Source of the DNA: Amycolatopsis sp. WQ 127309
GTDB lineage: Bacteria > Actinomycetota > Actinomycetes > Mycobacteriales > Pseudonocardiaceae
Length of the DNA stretch: 64,000 nucleotides
NCBI RefSeq assembly: GCF_023023025.1
Contig: NZ_CP095481.1
Coordinates: 9,623,001-9,687,000 of the forward strand
Reading direction: 5' to 3'
Within the stretch, counting starts at the first letter, position 1. The number at the start of each line of letters is the position of its first letter. Made by a program: the position numbers and the translations under genes. Below are positions 6,804 through 15,685 of this stretch, in pieces. Under the pieces are notes generated by a model that had not been told where the DNA came from, did not search any database, and saw only the letters and a program-made list of their open reading frames with translations.

Positions 6804-9800
6804 ATGAGAAGAGCCGCTTCCGTCCTCCTCGCCTTGCTGGTGGCGCTGGGCGTGGCGTCGGGAACGCCGCCCGCAGGTGCCGCCGAGCCCGTGCACGGCC
6901 TGAAGGCCGAGTACTTCACGCCGTCGTCGCCGGACGCGCACGACTTCGCCGACCTGGCCGGCACCGCGCTCGACTCGGAGGTCGACCACCCGGACCTGAC
7001 CTCGGTGTTCGGGTTGGTCACCGGGCGCACGGAGCACACGACCGCCCGGTGGACCGGGCAGATCGCCGTGCCGCAGACCGGCGCCTACACGTTCTACGCC
7101 ATCGGCGACAACGGGTTCCGGCTGTTCATCGACGGCGCCCCGGTGATCGACCACTGGGTCGGCGACTGGGACACCGAGCAGACCGGCGCGCCGGTCACGC
7201 TGACCGCCGGCAAGCAGTACGGCTTCAAGCTGGAGATGTTCCAGGACACCGGCGGCGCCAACATGTTCCTGCGCTGGTCGAGCGCGGCCATCGCGAAGCA
7301 GATCGTGCCGCTGTCGGCGTTCACGCCGCCGGCCGATTACCAGGTCGTGCCGCGCACGGCGGAGGTGTCCCAGGACGGCCGCACGCTCACGGCCGGCTTC
7401 GACGGCCGCGTCTCGGGCTCGGACGACTTGAAGGACCACCTGCGGATCGACGTCGATGCGACGCCGATGCCGGTCTCGCTCGTCACGGCGAACCGCGACC
7501 GAGTCACGATCCGGCTGGCCGAGAGGGTCCTGAAGGGCCAGCGAGTCAGCGTCTACTACGACGGCGCCGGCGCGCTCGCGGTGAACGGCACGAAGATCGG
7601 CAAGGTCATCCGCAGTGCCGCGAACGCGTCGACGGAACGGCTCCGGACGACGTGGGGCGAGAACGTCGACACGCGCCACCCGTTGCCGGAGTACCCGCGG
7701 CCGCAGCTCGAGCGCGACAAGTGGGTCAACCTCAACGGCCCGTGGGAGTTCTCGGCCGCCAAGGAGGGCCAGCAGCCTGCGTTCGGCAAGCGGCTGCCCG
7801 AGAAGGTGGTCGTGCCCTACCCGATCGAGTCGCAGCTCTCCGGGCTCGAACGGCACGAGGACCACATGTTCTACCGCCGCACGGTCACCGTCCCGCGCGA
7901 CTGGAAGATCGGCGGCGGGCAGCGCCTCAAGCTCAACTTCGGCGCGGTCGACTACCAGGCCAAGGTGTGGGTGAACGGCAAGGTCGTGGCCGAGCACACC
8001 GGCGGTTACACGGCGTTCAGCGCCGACATCACCGACGCGCTCAAGCGCGGTGACGAGCAGGAGATCGTCGTCGCCGTCACCGACACGACCGGCCCGTACC
8101 AGCCCAAGGGCAAGCAGTCCCCCAACCCCGGCGGCATCTTCTACACCCCGTCGTCGGGCATCTGGCAGACGGTGTGGCTGGAACCGGTGGCGGACAAGGG
8201 CATCGACGAGATCAAGACGACTCCCGACCTCACCACCAGCTCGCTGGCGCTGAACGTCAAGTCCGCGGGCACCGCCACCGTCACGGCGGTCGCCAAGGAC
8301 GCGCGCGGCCGGCAGGTCGGCACGGTCAGCGGACCGGCGAACGCGAACCTGAAGCTGGCCGTGCCCAACCCGCACCTGTGGACGCCGGACGACCCGTACC
8401 TGTACCAGCTGGAGATCAAGCTGGGCGGCGACAAGGTCAAGAGCTACTTCGGCATGCGGTCCACCGGCATCACGAACGTCGGCGGTATCCCCAAGCTGAC
8501 GCTCAACGGCAAGCCGTTCTTCTCCCTGATGCAGCTGGACCAGGGCTTCTACCCGGACGGCCTGAACACCGCACCGAGCGACGACGCCCTCGTCTTCGAC
8601 CTGAAGGCGCAGAAGGACCTCGGCTTCAACGCCGTCCGCAAGCACATCAAGGTCGAGCCGGCCCGCTGGTACTACCACGCGGATCAGCTGGGACTGCTGG
8701 TGTGGCAGGACTTCGTGTCCCTCGACGACGGCAACAACCCCGCGGCGCAGCAGGCGTGGCTCAGCCAGGGCCTGGAGGAGATGCACCAGCTGCAGAACTA
8801 CCCGTCGGTCTACGCCTGGGTCGTGTTCAACGAGGGTTGGGGCGAGTGGGACAAGACGGCCACCGGCCGGATCGCCGACCAGGTCAAGGCGGCCGACCCG
8901 AGCCGGATCGTCAACGCCCACAGCGGGGTGAACTGCTGTGCGTCCAAGGGCGACTCGGGCCGCGGTGACGTCATCGACCACCACGACTACAACAACACCG
9001 ACCCGGCCGCCTCGGACGGCAGGCGCGTCGCGATGGACGGCGAGCACGGCGGCTTCACGCTGCGCACGCCGGGTCACCAGTGGCCGGGTGCGCCGATCGC
9101 GATCTACAGCGGCGTGGCGGACAAGGCGGCGCTGACGGCGAAGTACGTCGACAACACCCGCACGTTCTACCTCGGGCAGGCCAGGGCCGAGCTGTCGGCT
9201 TCGGTCTACACGCAGGTCACCGACCTGGAAGGCGAGCTCAACGGGCTCTGGACCTACGACCGCAAGCGCCTCAAGGTCGACCCCGGTCCCGTCCGCGAGA
9301 TCAACCGGCGCGTGATCGAGGCGGGTGCCAACGCGGGCAAGCCCTATCCCTACGCGGGCAAGGGCGAGTGGAACCTCGACGAGCGCCGGGGAACGACCGC
9401 GAAGGACTCGAGCGGCGGCAACAACCCGCTGACGCTCACCCCGACCGGTGCGGCGTTCCAGGACGGCGCGCTGCAGTTCACCGGTGGCTCCGCCGACACC
9501 TACGGCCCGGTCGTCGACACGACCGGTGACTACACCGTGTCCGCGAAGGTGCGGCTCGACGAGCTGCCCGGCAACTACGCGACCGCGGTGAGCCAGGACG
9601 GCCGGGACCGGGAAAGCCCGTTCTACCTGCAGTACGGGCAGGGCGCGTTCGCGTTCAGCACGCCCGGCGGCAACCGGGCCCGGTACGAGGTCGTGCCGGA
9701 GATCGGCCGCTGGTACGAACTGACGGGAGTGCGGGCCGGCACCGAGATCCGGCTCTACGTGGACGGCGTGAAGGTCGCGACGGCCCCGGCCGGACCGGCC

Positions 9801-9938
9801 GTCGCCGGCACCGGCGCGTTCACGCTCGGACGGGCGAAGTACAACGGCGGCAACACCGACTTCTGGCGCGGCGCGATCGACGACGTCGACGTGGTCGGCA
9901 AGGCGCTGACGGACGCGGAGGTGGCCCAGCTCCCTTGA
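6804..9938 (+). CDS. Secreted PA14-GH2-LamG glycoside hydrolase
   Basis: This is a 1044-residue exported enzyme. It has a signal peptide (residues 1-26, cut near AGAAEP), then a PA14 domain (about 30-170, with GLKAEYFTP and DNGFRLFIDG), a short beta-rich domain (about 175-265) and a family 2 hydrolase core (about 290-860: sugar-binding jelly roll, Ig-like domain, TIM barrel). It ends in a LamG/concanavalin-like domain (about 865-1044). The acid/base Glu is probably Glu677 in VVFNEGWGEWD. The nucleophile is probably the Glu in QVTDLEGELNG. GH2 members are beta-galactosidases, beta-glucuronidases, beta-mannosidases and related enzymes; the exact sugar is not clear. The ATG at 6804 follows AGGGGA, and the palindrome at 6769 suggests repression without substrate. 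A strong hairpin follows the gene. Confidence 0.9.
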   Translation: MRRAASVLLALLVALGVASGTPPAGAAEPVHGLKAEYFTPSSPDAHDFADLAGTALDSEVDHPDLTSVFGLVTGRTEHTTARWTGQIAVPQTGAYTFYAIGDNGFRLFIDGAPVIDHWVGDWDTEQTGAPVTLTAGKQYGFKLEMFQDTGGANMFLRWSSAAIAKQIVPLSAFTPPADYQVVPRTAEVSQDGRTLTAGFDGRVSGSDDLKDHLRIDVDATPMPVSLVTANRDRVTIRLAERVLKGQRVSVYYDGAGALAVNGTKIGKVIRSAANASTERLRTTWGENVDTRHPLPEYPRPQLERDKWVNLNGPWEFSAAKEGQQPAFGKRLPEKVVVPYPIESQLSGLERHEDHMFYRRTVTVPRDWKIGGGQRLKLNFGAVDYQAKVWVNGKVVAEHTGGYTAFSADITDALKRGDEQEIVVAVTDTTGPYQPKGKQSPNPGGIFYTPSSGIWQTVWLEPVADKGIDEIKTTPDLTTSSLALNVKSAGTATVTAVAKDARGRQVGTVSGPANANLKLAVPNPHLWTPDDPYLYQLEIKLGGDKVKSYFGMRSTGITNVGGIPKLTLNGKPFFSLMQLDQGFYPDGLNTAPSDDALVFDLKAQKDLGFNAVRKHIKVEPARWYYHADQLGLLVWQDFVSLDDGNNPAAQQAWLSQGLEEMHQLQNYPSVYAWVVFNEGWGEWDKTATGRIADQVKAADPSRIVNAHSGVNCCASKGDSGRGDVIDHHDYNNTDPAASDGRRVAMDGEHGGFTLRTPGHQWPGAPIAIYSGVADKAALTAKYVDNTRTFYLGQARAELSASVYTQVTDLEGELNGLWTYDRKRLKVDPGPVREINRRVIEAGANAGKPYPYAGKGEWNLDERRGTTAKDSSGGNNPLTLTPTGAAFQDGALQFTGGSADTYGPVVDTTGDYTVSAKVRLDELPGNYATAVSQDGRDRESPFYLQYGQGAFAFSTPGGNRARYEVVPEIGRWYELTGVRAGTEIRLYVDGVKVATAPAGPAVAGTGAFTLGRAKYNGGNTDFWRGAIDDVDVVGKALTDAEVAQLP

Positions 9939-9962
9939 TGCCTCTTGTGTCTTGAACCCGGT

Positions 9963-10000
9963 GACGCGGGTGCCGCGCGCTCCATCGCGGCACCCGCGTC
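9963..10000 (+). terminator. Strong hairpin after the GH2 gene
   Basis: A perfect 15-bp stem (GACGCGGGTGCCGCG and its complement) with an 8-nt loop lies 24 bp after the GH2 stop. There is no U-tract, which is common for actinobacterial terminators. Confidence 0.7.
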
Positions 10001-10067
10001 CGCTCGGCTGTCGTTGACCACCGCACTCCGCACTCCGTAGGTTCGACACCGGACGAGGAGGTCCGGC

Positions 10068-10943
10068 ATGAGCCACCTGGTGCGATTCACCGACGGAACC
10101 GGCGACATCCGGGTCGGGCTGCTCACCGATGAGCAGCTGAGGCCGCTCGCGGTGGCGTCGATGAGGGACCTGCTGCGCCACACCGTGGCGGAGATCCGCG
10201 AACTCGCCGAGGCCGCCGGGGATCCCGTGTCCACGGACGGGACGCGTCTGCTGCCGCCACTGGACGGCCGCATGGAGGTGTGGGCCGCCGGGGTGACCTA
10301 CCAGCGGTCCGAGGAGGCCCGCCGCGAGGAGAGCGCCGACGAGGACGTCTACGCGCGGGTGTACCGCGCGGAGCGGCCCGAGTTGTTCTTCAAGTCGGCC
10401 GCGTGGCGCGTGGTCACCGACGGCGAGCCGATCGCCGTCCGCGCCGATTCCGCCAACACCGTGCCGGAGCCGGAACTCGGCCTGCTGCTGACCGGTGCCG
10501 GGGAGGTCGCCGGGTACGTGGTGGTCGACGACGTCAGCTCCCGCAGCATCGAAGGCGAGAACCCGTTGTACCTCCCGCAGGCCAAGATCTACACCGGTTC
10601 GTGCGCGGTGTCGGCGCGGGTGCGACCGGTGTGGGAGGTGCCGGACCCGCTGTCGCTCAGCCTCCGCATGCGCATCCTGCGCGACGGTCAGGAGGTGTTC
10701 GACGGCGAAGCCGGCACCGCCCAGCTCAACCGCAAGCCGGCCGACCTGGTCGAATACCTGTGGCGGGACAACGACTTCCCCGACGGCGCCGTCCTTTCGA
10801 CGGGCACGTCCGTCGTGCCGGGCCTCGATCAGGGGCTGCGGCCGGGAGACGTCGTCGAGATCGAGATCGGCGAGGTCGGATCGCTGCACTCCCCCGTGGT
10901 GCTGGGCGCGGCCGAGGTGCGCCGGGCGCTCGCGGCGCGCTGA
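10068..10943 (+). CDS. Fumarylacetoacetate hydrolase (FAH) family enzyme
   Basis: This 291-residue cytosolic enzyme starts at ATG 10068 behind GAGGAGG. The FAH fold is recognised from the metal-binding VPEPELGLLL (Glu-x-Glu) and from VVVDDVSSRSIEGENPLYLPQAK, where the Asp completes the Mg2+ or Ca2+ site, followed by a conserved Lys. It also has TGTSVVPG near the C-terminus. Family members cleave C-C bonds or dehydrate 2-oxo acids. Some are 2-keto-3-deoxy-pentonate dehydratases, which would fit a pentose island, but that is inference from context. It stands alone between the GH2 terminator and a convergent gene. Confidence 0.82.
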   Translation: MSHLVRFTDGTGDIRVGLLTDEQLRPLAVASMRDLLRHTVAEIRELAEAAGDPVSTDGTRLLPPLDGRMEVWAAGVTYQRSEEARREESADEDVYARVYRAERPELFFKSAAWRVVTDGEPIAVRADSANTVPEPELGLLLTGAGEVAGYVVVDDVSSRSIEGENPLYLPQAKIYTGSCAVSARVRPVWEVPDPLSLSLRMRILRDGQEVFDGEAGTAQLNRKPADLVEYLWRDNDFPDGAVLSTGTSVVPGLDQGLRPGDVVEIEIGEVGSLHSPVVLGAAEVRRALAAR

Positions 10944-10974
10944 AACGCACCTCGACAGCTCCGCCGGTCGGCGG

Positions 10975-11817
10975 TCAGCGGTGGACCTGCCACTGATCGT
11001 TGGCGTGCACCACGGTGCGCGACAGGTTCGGGCACAGGAAGTTCGCGGCCGAGGAGTTGGAGATGACCGAGGTGTTGCCGGTGCCCGCGGCCTGCCAGGA
11101 GCCGTTCAGCTTGATCTTGTAGCTGCTGCTCTCGATGTTCCGCGTGCCCAGCGCGGTGCAGTAGGCCGCGGTGGTCGTGCCGCTGGCGTAGACCTCGAAG
11201 ATGTTCCAGCTGCGGTTGTCCCGGGACTGGTCGGTGCCCGACTGCGTGTAGAGCACGTCCCACCGGTTGGCGTGGTAGTTGAACAGCGACGAGGTCCAGG
11301 TGTTCTTGCCCGCGTCGGTCTGCTCCACCTTGCCGTGGTAGGAGTCGTGGCCGTTGACCGAGGTCACGTAGTTGGTGCGGAAGGCGGCATCGATGTTCAC
11401 CGACTTGGCCACGTGCACGCCGACGCACCAGTCCCAGGCCCAGACCTGCTTGGCCCCGCCGGAGTAGGCGGTCACCAGCTCCACACAGGACCCGGGAGCT
11501 TTCATCGTCGGGGCGTAGAGGGTGTCGCCGGAGACGCTGAGGTCGTTGTAGGCCGACTGGACGGCGTCCTGCCCGGTGACCGCGCTGCCACCGGTGTAGA
11601 CGCCCCAGTCGTCGTGGATGCTGGTGGCCTCGGTGCGACGCCCGGCCTGCCCGGTGCGGATCTCCCGGAACCGGTCGGCCGCGGCGACCTGGGTGGTGCC
11701 GTCGACCGCGCCGGCCACGGCGGTGCCCGCCGCCGCCGGCGAGGCCGGCGCCGCGATCGCGGTGGCCGGCACGCAGAGGAAGACCGCGGCGGAGAGTGCG
11801 ACGAGGGATTTTCGCAT
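10975..11817 (-). CDS. Secreted protein of unknown function
   Basis: This 280-residue protein has a clear Sec signal peptide (MRKSLVALSAAVFLCVPATAIAA). The ATG at 11817 follows AGGAG. The mature part is rich in Trp, Tyr, Ser and Thr with several Cys (for example DWCVGVHVAKS, AAYCTALGT, ANFLCPNLS), suggesting a disulphide-bonded beta-rich extracellular domain. I do not recognise the family with certainty. Its place among glycoside hydrolases suggests a carbohydrate-binding or cell-surface role, but no catalytic motif is seen. It is convergent with the FAH gene, with only 31 bp between the stops. A long palindrome lies 45 bp upstream of its start. Confidence 0.75.
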   Translation of the reverse strand: MRKSLVALSAAVFLCVPATAIAAPASPAAAGTAVAGAVDGTTQVAAADRFREIRTGQAGRRTEATSIHDDWGVYTGGSAVTGQDAVQSAYNDLSVSGDTLYAPTMKAPGSCVELVTAYSGGAKQVWAWDWCVGVHVAKSVNIDAAFRTNYVTSVNGHDSYHGKVEQTDAGKNTWTSSLFNYHANRWDVLYTQSGTDQSRDNRSWNIFEVYASGTTTAAYCTALGTRNIESSSYKIKLNGSWQAAGTGNTSVISNSSAANFLCPNLSRTVVHANDQWQVHR

Positions 11818-11861
11818 CAGAACTCCTAGTCTGAAAGCGCATCGCCCAGGCTCCGGTCCGG

Positions 11862-11887
11862 TGCGTGAGCGGGGGCCCGCTCACGCA
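11862..11887. repeat. 12-bp-arm palindrome in the 11818-12146 gap
   Basis: TGCGTGAGCGGG and its exact complement are separated by two bases, 45 bp upstream of the secreted-protein gene. A second, smaller palindrome with CGGGGCC arms lies at 11934-11949. The rest of this 329-bp gap shows no gene. The first palindrome could be an operator for the secreted-protein gene or the terminator of the importer operon that ends at 12147. Confidence 0.5.
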
Positions 11888-12146
11888 GGCCGGGAACGCA
11901 CCCGCCGTCGATGACGCGTGCGAAACAGGCGCACGGGGCCGTGGCCCCGCACGCGGATCAGGAGATGACCAGCTTCAGGCGGTGCTTCTGCGGAAACTCC
12001 TTCGACGCATTTCGGGGACCACCTCCGGGGACAGGGAGATATTCACCCACCAGTGTGAGAAAGGTCTTCCCCGTGGTCCAGACTTTCCCCTCAACTTGTC
12101 TGATTCCTGTCTCTGCCGCAGACCGTCCACATCGGACCGGAACCGG

Positions 12147-13130
12147 CTAGCGGGTGCTGCGGGTGACGAGCCGTTGCAGGACGATGAAGACGAACAGGAG
12201 GGCCCCGGTGATGATCGAGGTCCACCACGAGTTGAGGGTGCCGTCGAAGGTGATCAGCGTCTGGATGATGCCCAGCACCATGATTCCCAGCACCGTGCCC
12301 AGCACGTAGCCGGAGCCACCGGTCAGGATGGTGCCGCCGATGACCACCGCCGCGATCGCCGTCAGCTCCAGGCCGACTCCGTTGAGCGGGTCGCCGGAAG
12401 ACTTGTACAGCACCAGCAGCAGCCCGCCGAGGGCCGAGCAGAAGCCGCTGATCGTGTACACCGCGATCTTCGTGCGGCCGGTCTTGAGACCCATCAGCAT
12501 CGCGGACTGCGCGTTGCCGCCGACCGAGTAGACCGTGCGCCCGAACCGGGTGAACGCCAGCACGTACGCCGCGACGGCGACGACGACCAGGGCGGCGACC
12601 ACGCTGATCGAGATGTGCAGCTCACCGCCGAGCGGGAGCTGCGCCTGGGCGAGCGTGGCGATCGTCGGGTTGTCGATCGAGTACGCCTCGGTGCTGATCG
12701 TGTAACAGAGCCCGCGGGCGAAGAACATCCCGATCAGCGTCGCGATGAACGGCTGGATCTCGAAGAAGTGGACGAGCGCGCCCATCCCGGCGCCGAGCAG
12801 CGCCCCGATCATCAGCACCACCGCGATCGCCGCGTACGCGGGCCAGCCGTGCTTCTGCATCAGGTCGCCGGAGACCACTGTGGACAGTGCGACCACGGAC
12901 CCGACGGACAGGTCGATGCCGCCGGTGAGGATCACGAACGTCATCCCGACCGCGACCACGAGCAGGAAGGCGTTGTTGATGAACAGGTCGAGCACGACCT
13001 GCCCGGAGCCGAACGCCTCGTAGCTCGACGCGCCGAAGACGTAGGCCCCGACGAGCAGCGCCATCGTGGCGAGGATCGGCAGATGCCGTTGCTTGGGCCG
13101 GTAACCGCGGACGCGGTCCAGGGTCGTCAT
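12147..13130 (-). CDS. yjfF: Sugar ABC importer permease, YjfF type
   Basis: This 327-residue polytopic membrane protein belongs to the BPD_transp_2 (ribose/xylose/galactofuranose) permease family. It carries MTFVILTGGIDLSVGS near the third helix and the late motif GGTILTGGSGYVLGTVLG. The ATG at 13130 overlaps the stop of the upstream permease gene (ATGA), so the two are translationally coupled and probably form a heterodimer. It is the last gene of a binding protein-ATPase-permease-permease operon whose order matches E. coli ytfQ-ytfR-ytfT-yjfF. Confidence 0.92.
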   Translation of the reverse strand: MTTLDRVRGYRPKQRHLPILATMALLVGAYVFGASSYEAFGSGQVVLDLFINNAFLLVVAVGMTFVILTGGIDLSVGSVVALSTVVSGDLMQKHGWPAYAAIAVVLMIGALLGAGMGALVHFFEIQPFIATLIGMFFARGLCYTISTEAYSIDNPTIATLAQAQLPLGGELHISISVVAALVVVAVAAYVLAFTRFGRTVYSVGGNAQSAMLMGLKTGRTKIAVYTISGFCSALGGLLLVLYKSSGDPLNGVGLELTAIAAVVIGGTILTGGSGYVLGTVLGIMVLGIIQTLITFDGTLNSWWTSIITGALLFVFIVLQRLVTRSTR

Positions 13131-14164
13131 GCCGTGACCTCCACCTTCTCCGGAGCGGCTGCGGGGGCCGGCTGTCCGGACCGGGGTGTCCGGCGGCGCC
13201 GGAGCTTGCGGCGGAACGCGGGCGACTGCAGCAGGCACACCGCGAGCACGACCACGGCCTTGAACAACATGATCGACTCGGGCGGGATGCCGAGGGCGTA
13301 GACGGTGGTGGTGAGCGTCTGGATGAGCAGCGCGCCGATCACCGCGCCACCCAGGGAGAACCGGCCACCGGTCAGCTGCGTGCCGCCGACGACGACGGCG
13401 AGGATCGCGTCGAGCTCGATGAACAGCCCGGCGTGGTTGGCGTCGGCGCTGTGCACGTTCGCGCTGATCATCAGCCCGGCGATGCCCGCGCACAGCGCGC
13501 AGAAGACGTAGCCGAGCCAGGTCAGCCGGGCCGAGCGGAGGCCGGCCAGCCGGCTGGCCTCGGGGTTGCCGCCGACGGCCTCGACGAGCAGGCCGAGCGC
13601 GGAGCGGCGGACCAGCAGGGACGCGAGCACGAACACGGCCAGCGCGACGAGGATCGCGCTCGGCAGGGTCAGCACGAACCCGCTGCCGATCCATTCGTAC
13701 GGCGCCGAGGTGATCGTGATGATCTGCCCGCCGGAGATCAGCTGCGCGATCCCGCGCCCGCCGACCATCAGGATGAGCGTGGCGATGATCGGCTGGATGC
13801 CCAGCACGGCGACGAGCCAGCCGTTCCACACCCCGAGCACCAGCGACAGCCCGAGCGCCAGTCCGACGGCGACGAGCGTGGCGCCCACGCCGCCGGGGTG
13901 ATCGGCGATCCAGAGGCAGGCGAGCGAGCCGCTGATCGCGACGACCGCGCCCACCGAGAGGTCGATGCCGCGGGTGGCGATGACGAGCGTCATGCCGATC
14001 GCGATGAGGATCAGCGGGGCGCCGTTCTTCAGGATGTCGACGAGGTTCCCGTAGAGGTGGCCATCGCGCAGTTCGATCGAGAAGAACGCCGGGCTCGCGA
14101 TGAGGTCGCCGGCCAGCAGCGCCAGCAACGCCACCACGGGCCAGAACAACCGGTGCTTGGTCAT
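13127..14164 (-). CDS. ytfT: Sugar ABC importer permease, YtfT type
   Basis: This 345-residue membrane protein is paired with the downstream permease. It shows MTLVIATRGIDLSVGAVVA and GGTQLTGGRFSLGGAVIG, the hallmark loops of BPD_transp_2 permeases. Its C-terminus is a basic and Pro/Ala-rich cytoplasmic tail. The ATG at 14164 overlaps the ATPase stop (ATGA) and its own stop overlaps the next start (ATGA), so all three genes are co-translated. It would form the membrane channel for a furanose sugar captured by the lipoprotein encoded first in the operon. Confidence 0.92.
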   Translation of the reverse strand: MTKHRLFWPVVALLALLAGDLIASPAFFSIELRDGHLYGNLVDILKNGAPLILIAIGMTLVIATRGIDLSVGAVVAISGSLACLWIADHPGGVGATLVAVGLALGLSLVLGVWNGWLVAVLGIQPIIATLILMVGGRGIAQLISGGQIITITSAPYEWIGSGFVLTLPSAILVALAVFVLASLLVRRSALGLLVEAVGGNPEASRLAGLRSARLTWLGYVFCALCAGIAGLMISANVHSADANHAGLFIELDAILAVVVGGTQLTGGRFSLGGAVIGALLIQTLTTTVYALGIPPESIMLFKAVVVLAVCLLQSPAFRRKLRRRRTPRSGQPAPAAAPEKVEVTA

Positions 14165-15675
14165 GAGACGGCTCCCTCGGCCATCGTGGCCATGATCTCG
14201 TCGGCGGTGAGCGCCCGGTTTTCCGGCTGGGCCACCACTTTCCGGTCGCGCAGCACCACGACGCGGTGGCTCAGCCGGAGCACCTCCTCCAGCTCGGCGG
14301 AGATGTACACGACGGCCATCCCGTCGGCCGAGAGCCGGGTGACCAGCCGCTGAATCTCCGTCTTGGCCCCGATGTCGATGCCGCGGGTCGGCTCGTCGAG
14401 GATGAGCAGCCGCGGCTCGGTGATGAGCCAGCGGGCCAGCAGCACCTTCTGCTGGTTGCCGCCGGACAGGGTGCCGGCCGGCGCCTCGGGGTCGGCGGGG
14501 CGGATGTCGAGCGTTGCGATGTACTCGCGGGCGATCTCGTCCTGGCGGCGCCGGGTCAGCGGCCGCGCCCAGCCGCGCGAGGCCTGGAGCGCGAGGACGA
14601 TGTTCTCCCGGACGGTCAGTTCCTCGACCAGGCCTTCGGTCTTGCGGTTCTCCGAGCAGAACGCGATCCGGTGGTCGAGCCCGGCTCGCGGCGTCCGCAG
14701 CGGGGTGACGCGGCCGTCGATCTTCACGGAACCGCTGTCGGCGTGGTCGGCGCCGAAGAGCAGCCGGGCGAGCTCGGTGCGCCCGGAGCCGAGCAGCCCG
14801 GCCAGCCCGACGACCTCGCCGGCGTGGATGTCCAGCGTGAACGGCTCGACCCCGCGTTTGCGGCCGAGGTCTTCGGCCGCCAGCAGCACCGGCGCGTCCG
14901 CCACCTCGGCCCGGGTCGGCCCGGAGTCCTCGAGCGTTTCGAGGACCCGCAGCTCCTTGCCGATCATCCTGGTGACCAGCTCGACCGGGGTGATCTCCGC
15001 GGTGCGGTACTCGCCGATCAGCTTTCCGTTGCGCAGCACGGTCATCCGGTCGGCGATCGCGAAGACCTGGTCGATGAAGTGCGAGACGAACAGGATCGCC
15101 AAACCTTCGTCGCGCAGTGAGCGCACCACCGTCAGCAGCCGCTCGACCTCGCCGGCGTCCAGGCTGGACGTCGGCTCGTCGAGCACCAGGATCCGCGCTT
15201 CGACGTCGAGCGCCCGGGCGATGGCGACGAGCTGCTGGACGGCGATCGAGCAGGTGCCCAGCTCGGCCGAGACGTCGACCCGGACGTCCAGCCGCGCCAG
15301 CAGTTCCTCGGCCCGCCGCCGCATCGGGCCCCACCGGATGCGGCCGAAGCGGCGGGGTTCCCGGCCGAGGCAGACGTTCTCCGCCACGGACAGGTTCGGG
15401 CAGAGGTTGACCTCCTGGTAAACCGTGCTGACGCCGGCCCGCTGGGCCTCGCCGGGGCCGCCGAAGGAGACGGCGGTCCCGGCGAGCGTGATCGAGCCCG
15501 CGTCCACCCCATGCACGCCGGTGAGCACCTTGATCAGCGTCGACTTCCCGGCGCCGTTCTCCCCCATCAGCGCGTGGACCTCGCCCGGGAACAAGCGGAA
15601 GCCGACGTCGTCGAGGGCGACGACACCCGGGAACTCCTTGCGGATCCCGGTCATGACGAGGATTTCGGCGGGCAT
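14161..15675 (-). CDS. ytfR: Sugar ABC importer ATPase with two nucleotide-binding domains, YtfR type
   Basis: This 504-residue cytosolic ATPase has two fused ABC domains, as in the RbsA/MglA/YtfR family. The first half has Walker A GENGAGKST (about residue 38) and Walker B LVLDEPTSSLD, but a degenerate signature (CSIAVQQLVAIARAL). The second half carries the intact signature LSGGNQQKVLLARW and Walker B LLILDEPTRGID. This asymmetry is normal in the family. The ATG at 15675 follows GAGGGG. It is 10 bp downstream of the binding-protein gene and overlaps the permease gene. Confidence 0.93.
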   Translation of the reverse strand: MPAEILVMTGIRKEFPGVVALDDVGFRLFPGEVHALMGENGAGKSTLIKVLTGVHGVDAGSITLAGTAVSFGGPGEAQRAGVSTVYQEVNLCPNLSVAENVCLGREPRRFGRIRWGPMRRRAEELLARLDVRVDVSAELGTCSIAVQQLVAIARALDVEARILVLDEPTSSLDAGEVERLLTVVRSLRDEGLAILFVSHFIDQVFAIADRMTVLRNGKLIGEYRTAEITPVELVTRMIGKELRVLETLEDSGPTRAEVADAPVLLAAEDLGRKRGVEPFTLDIHAGEVVGLAGLLGSGRTELARLLFGADHADSGSVKIDGRVTPLRTPRAGLDHRIAFCSENRKTEGLVEELTVRENIVLALQASRGWARPLTRRRQDEIAREYIATLDIRPADPEAPAGTLSGGNQQKVLLARWLITEPRLLILDEPTRGIDIGAKTEIQRLVTRLSADGMAVVYISAELEEVLRLSHRVVVLRDRKVVAQPENRALTADEIMATMAEGAVS

Positions 15676-15685
15676 CGCGAACCCC

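Noticed and set aside
6051..10889. A 1,600-codon open frame on the minus strand opposite the adenylation, GH2 and FAH genes
   Set aside because: It crosses three well-supported plus-strand genes and two intergenic regions, and its product is low-complexity Arg/Val/Asp-rich sequence.
11934..11949. CGGGGCC-GT-GGCCCCG palindrome as a riboswitch or small RNA
   Set aside because: It is too small and isolated; no paired elements or start signals support an RNA gene.
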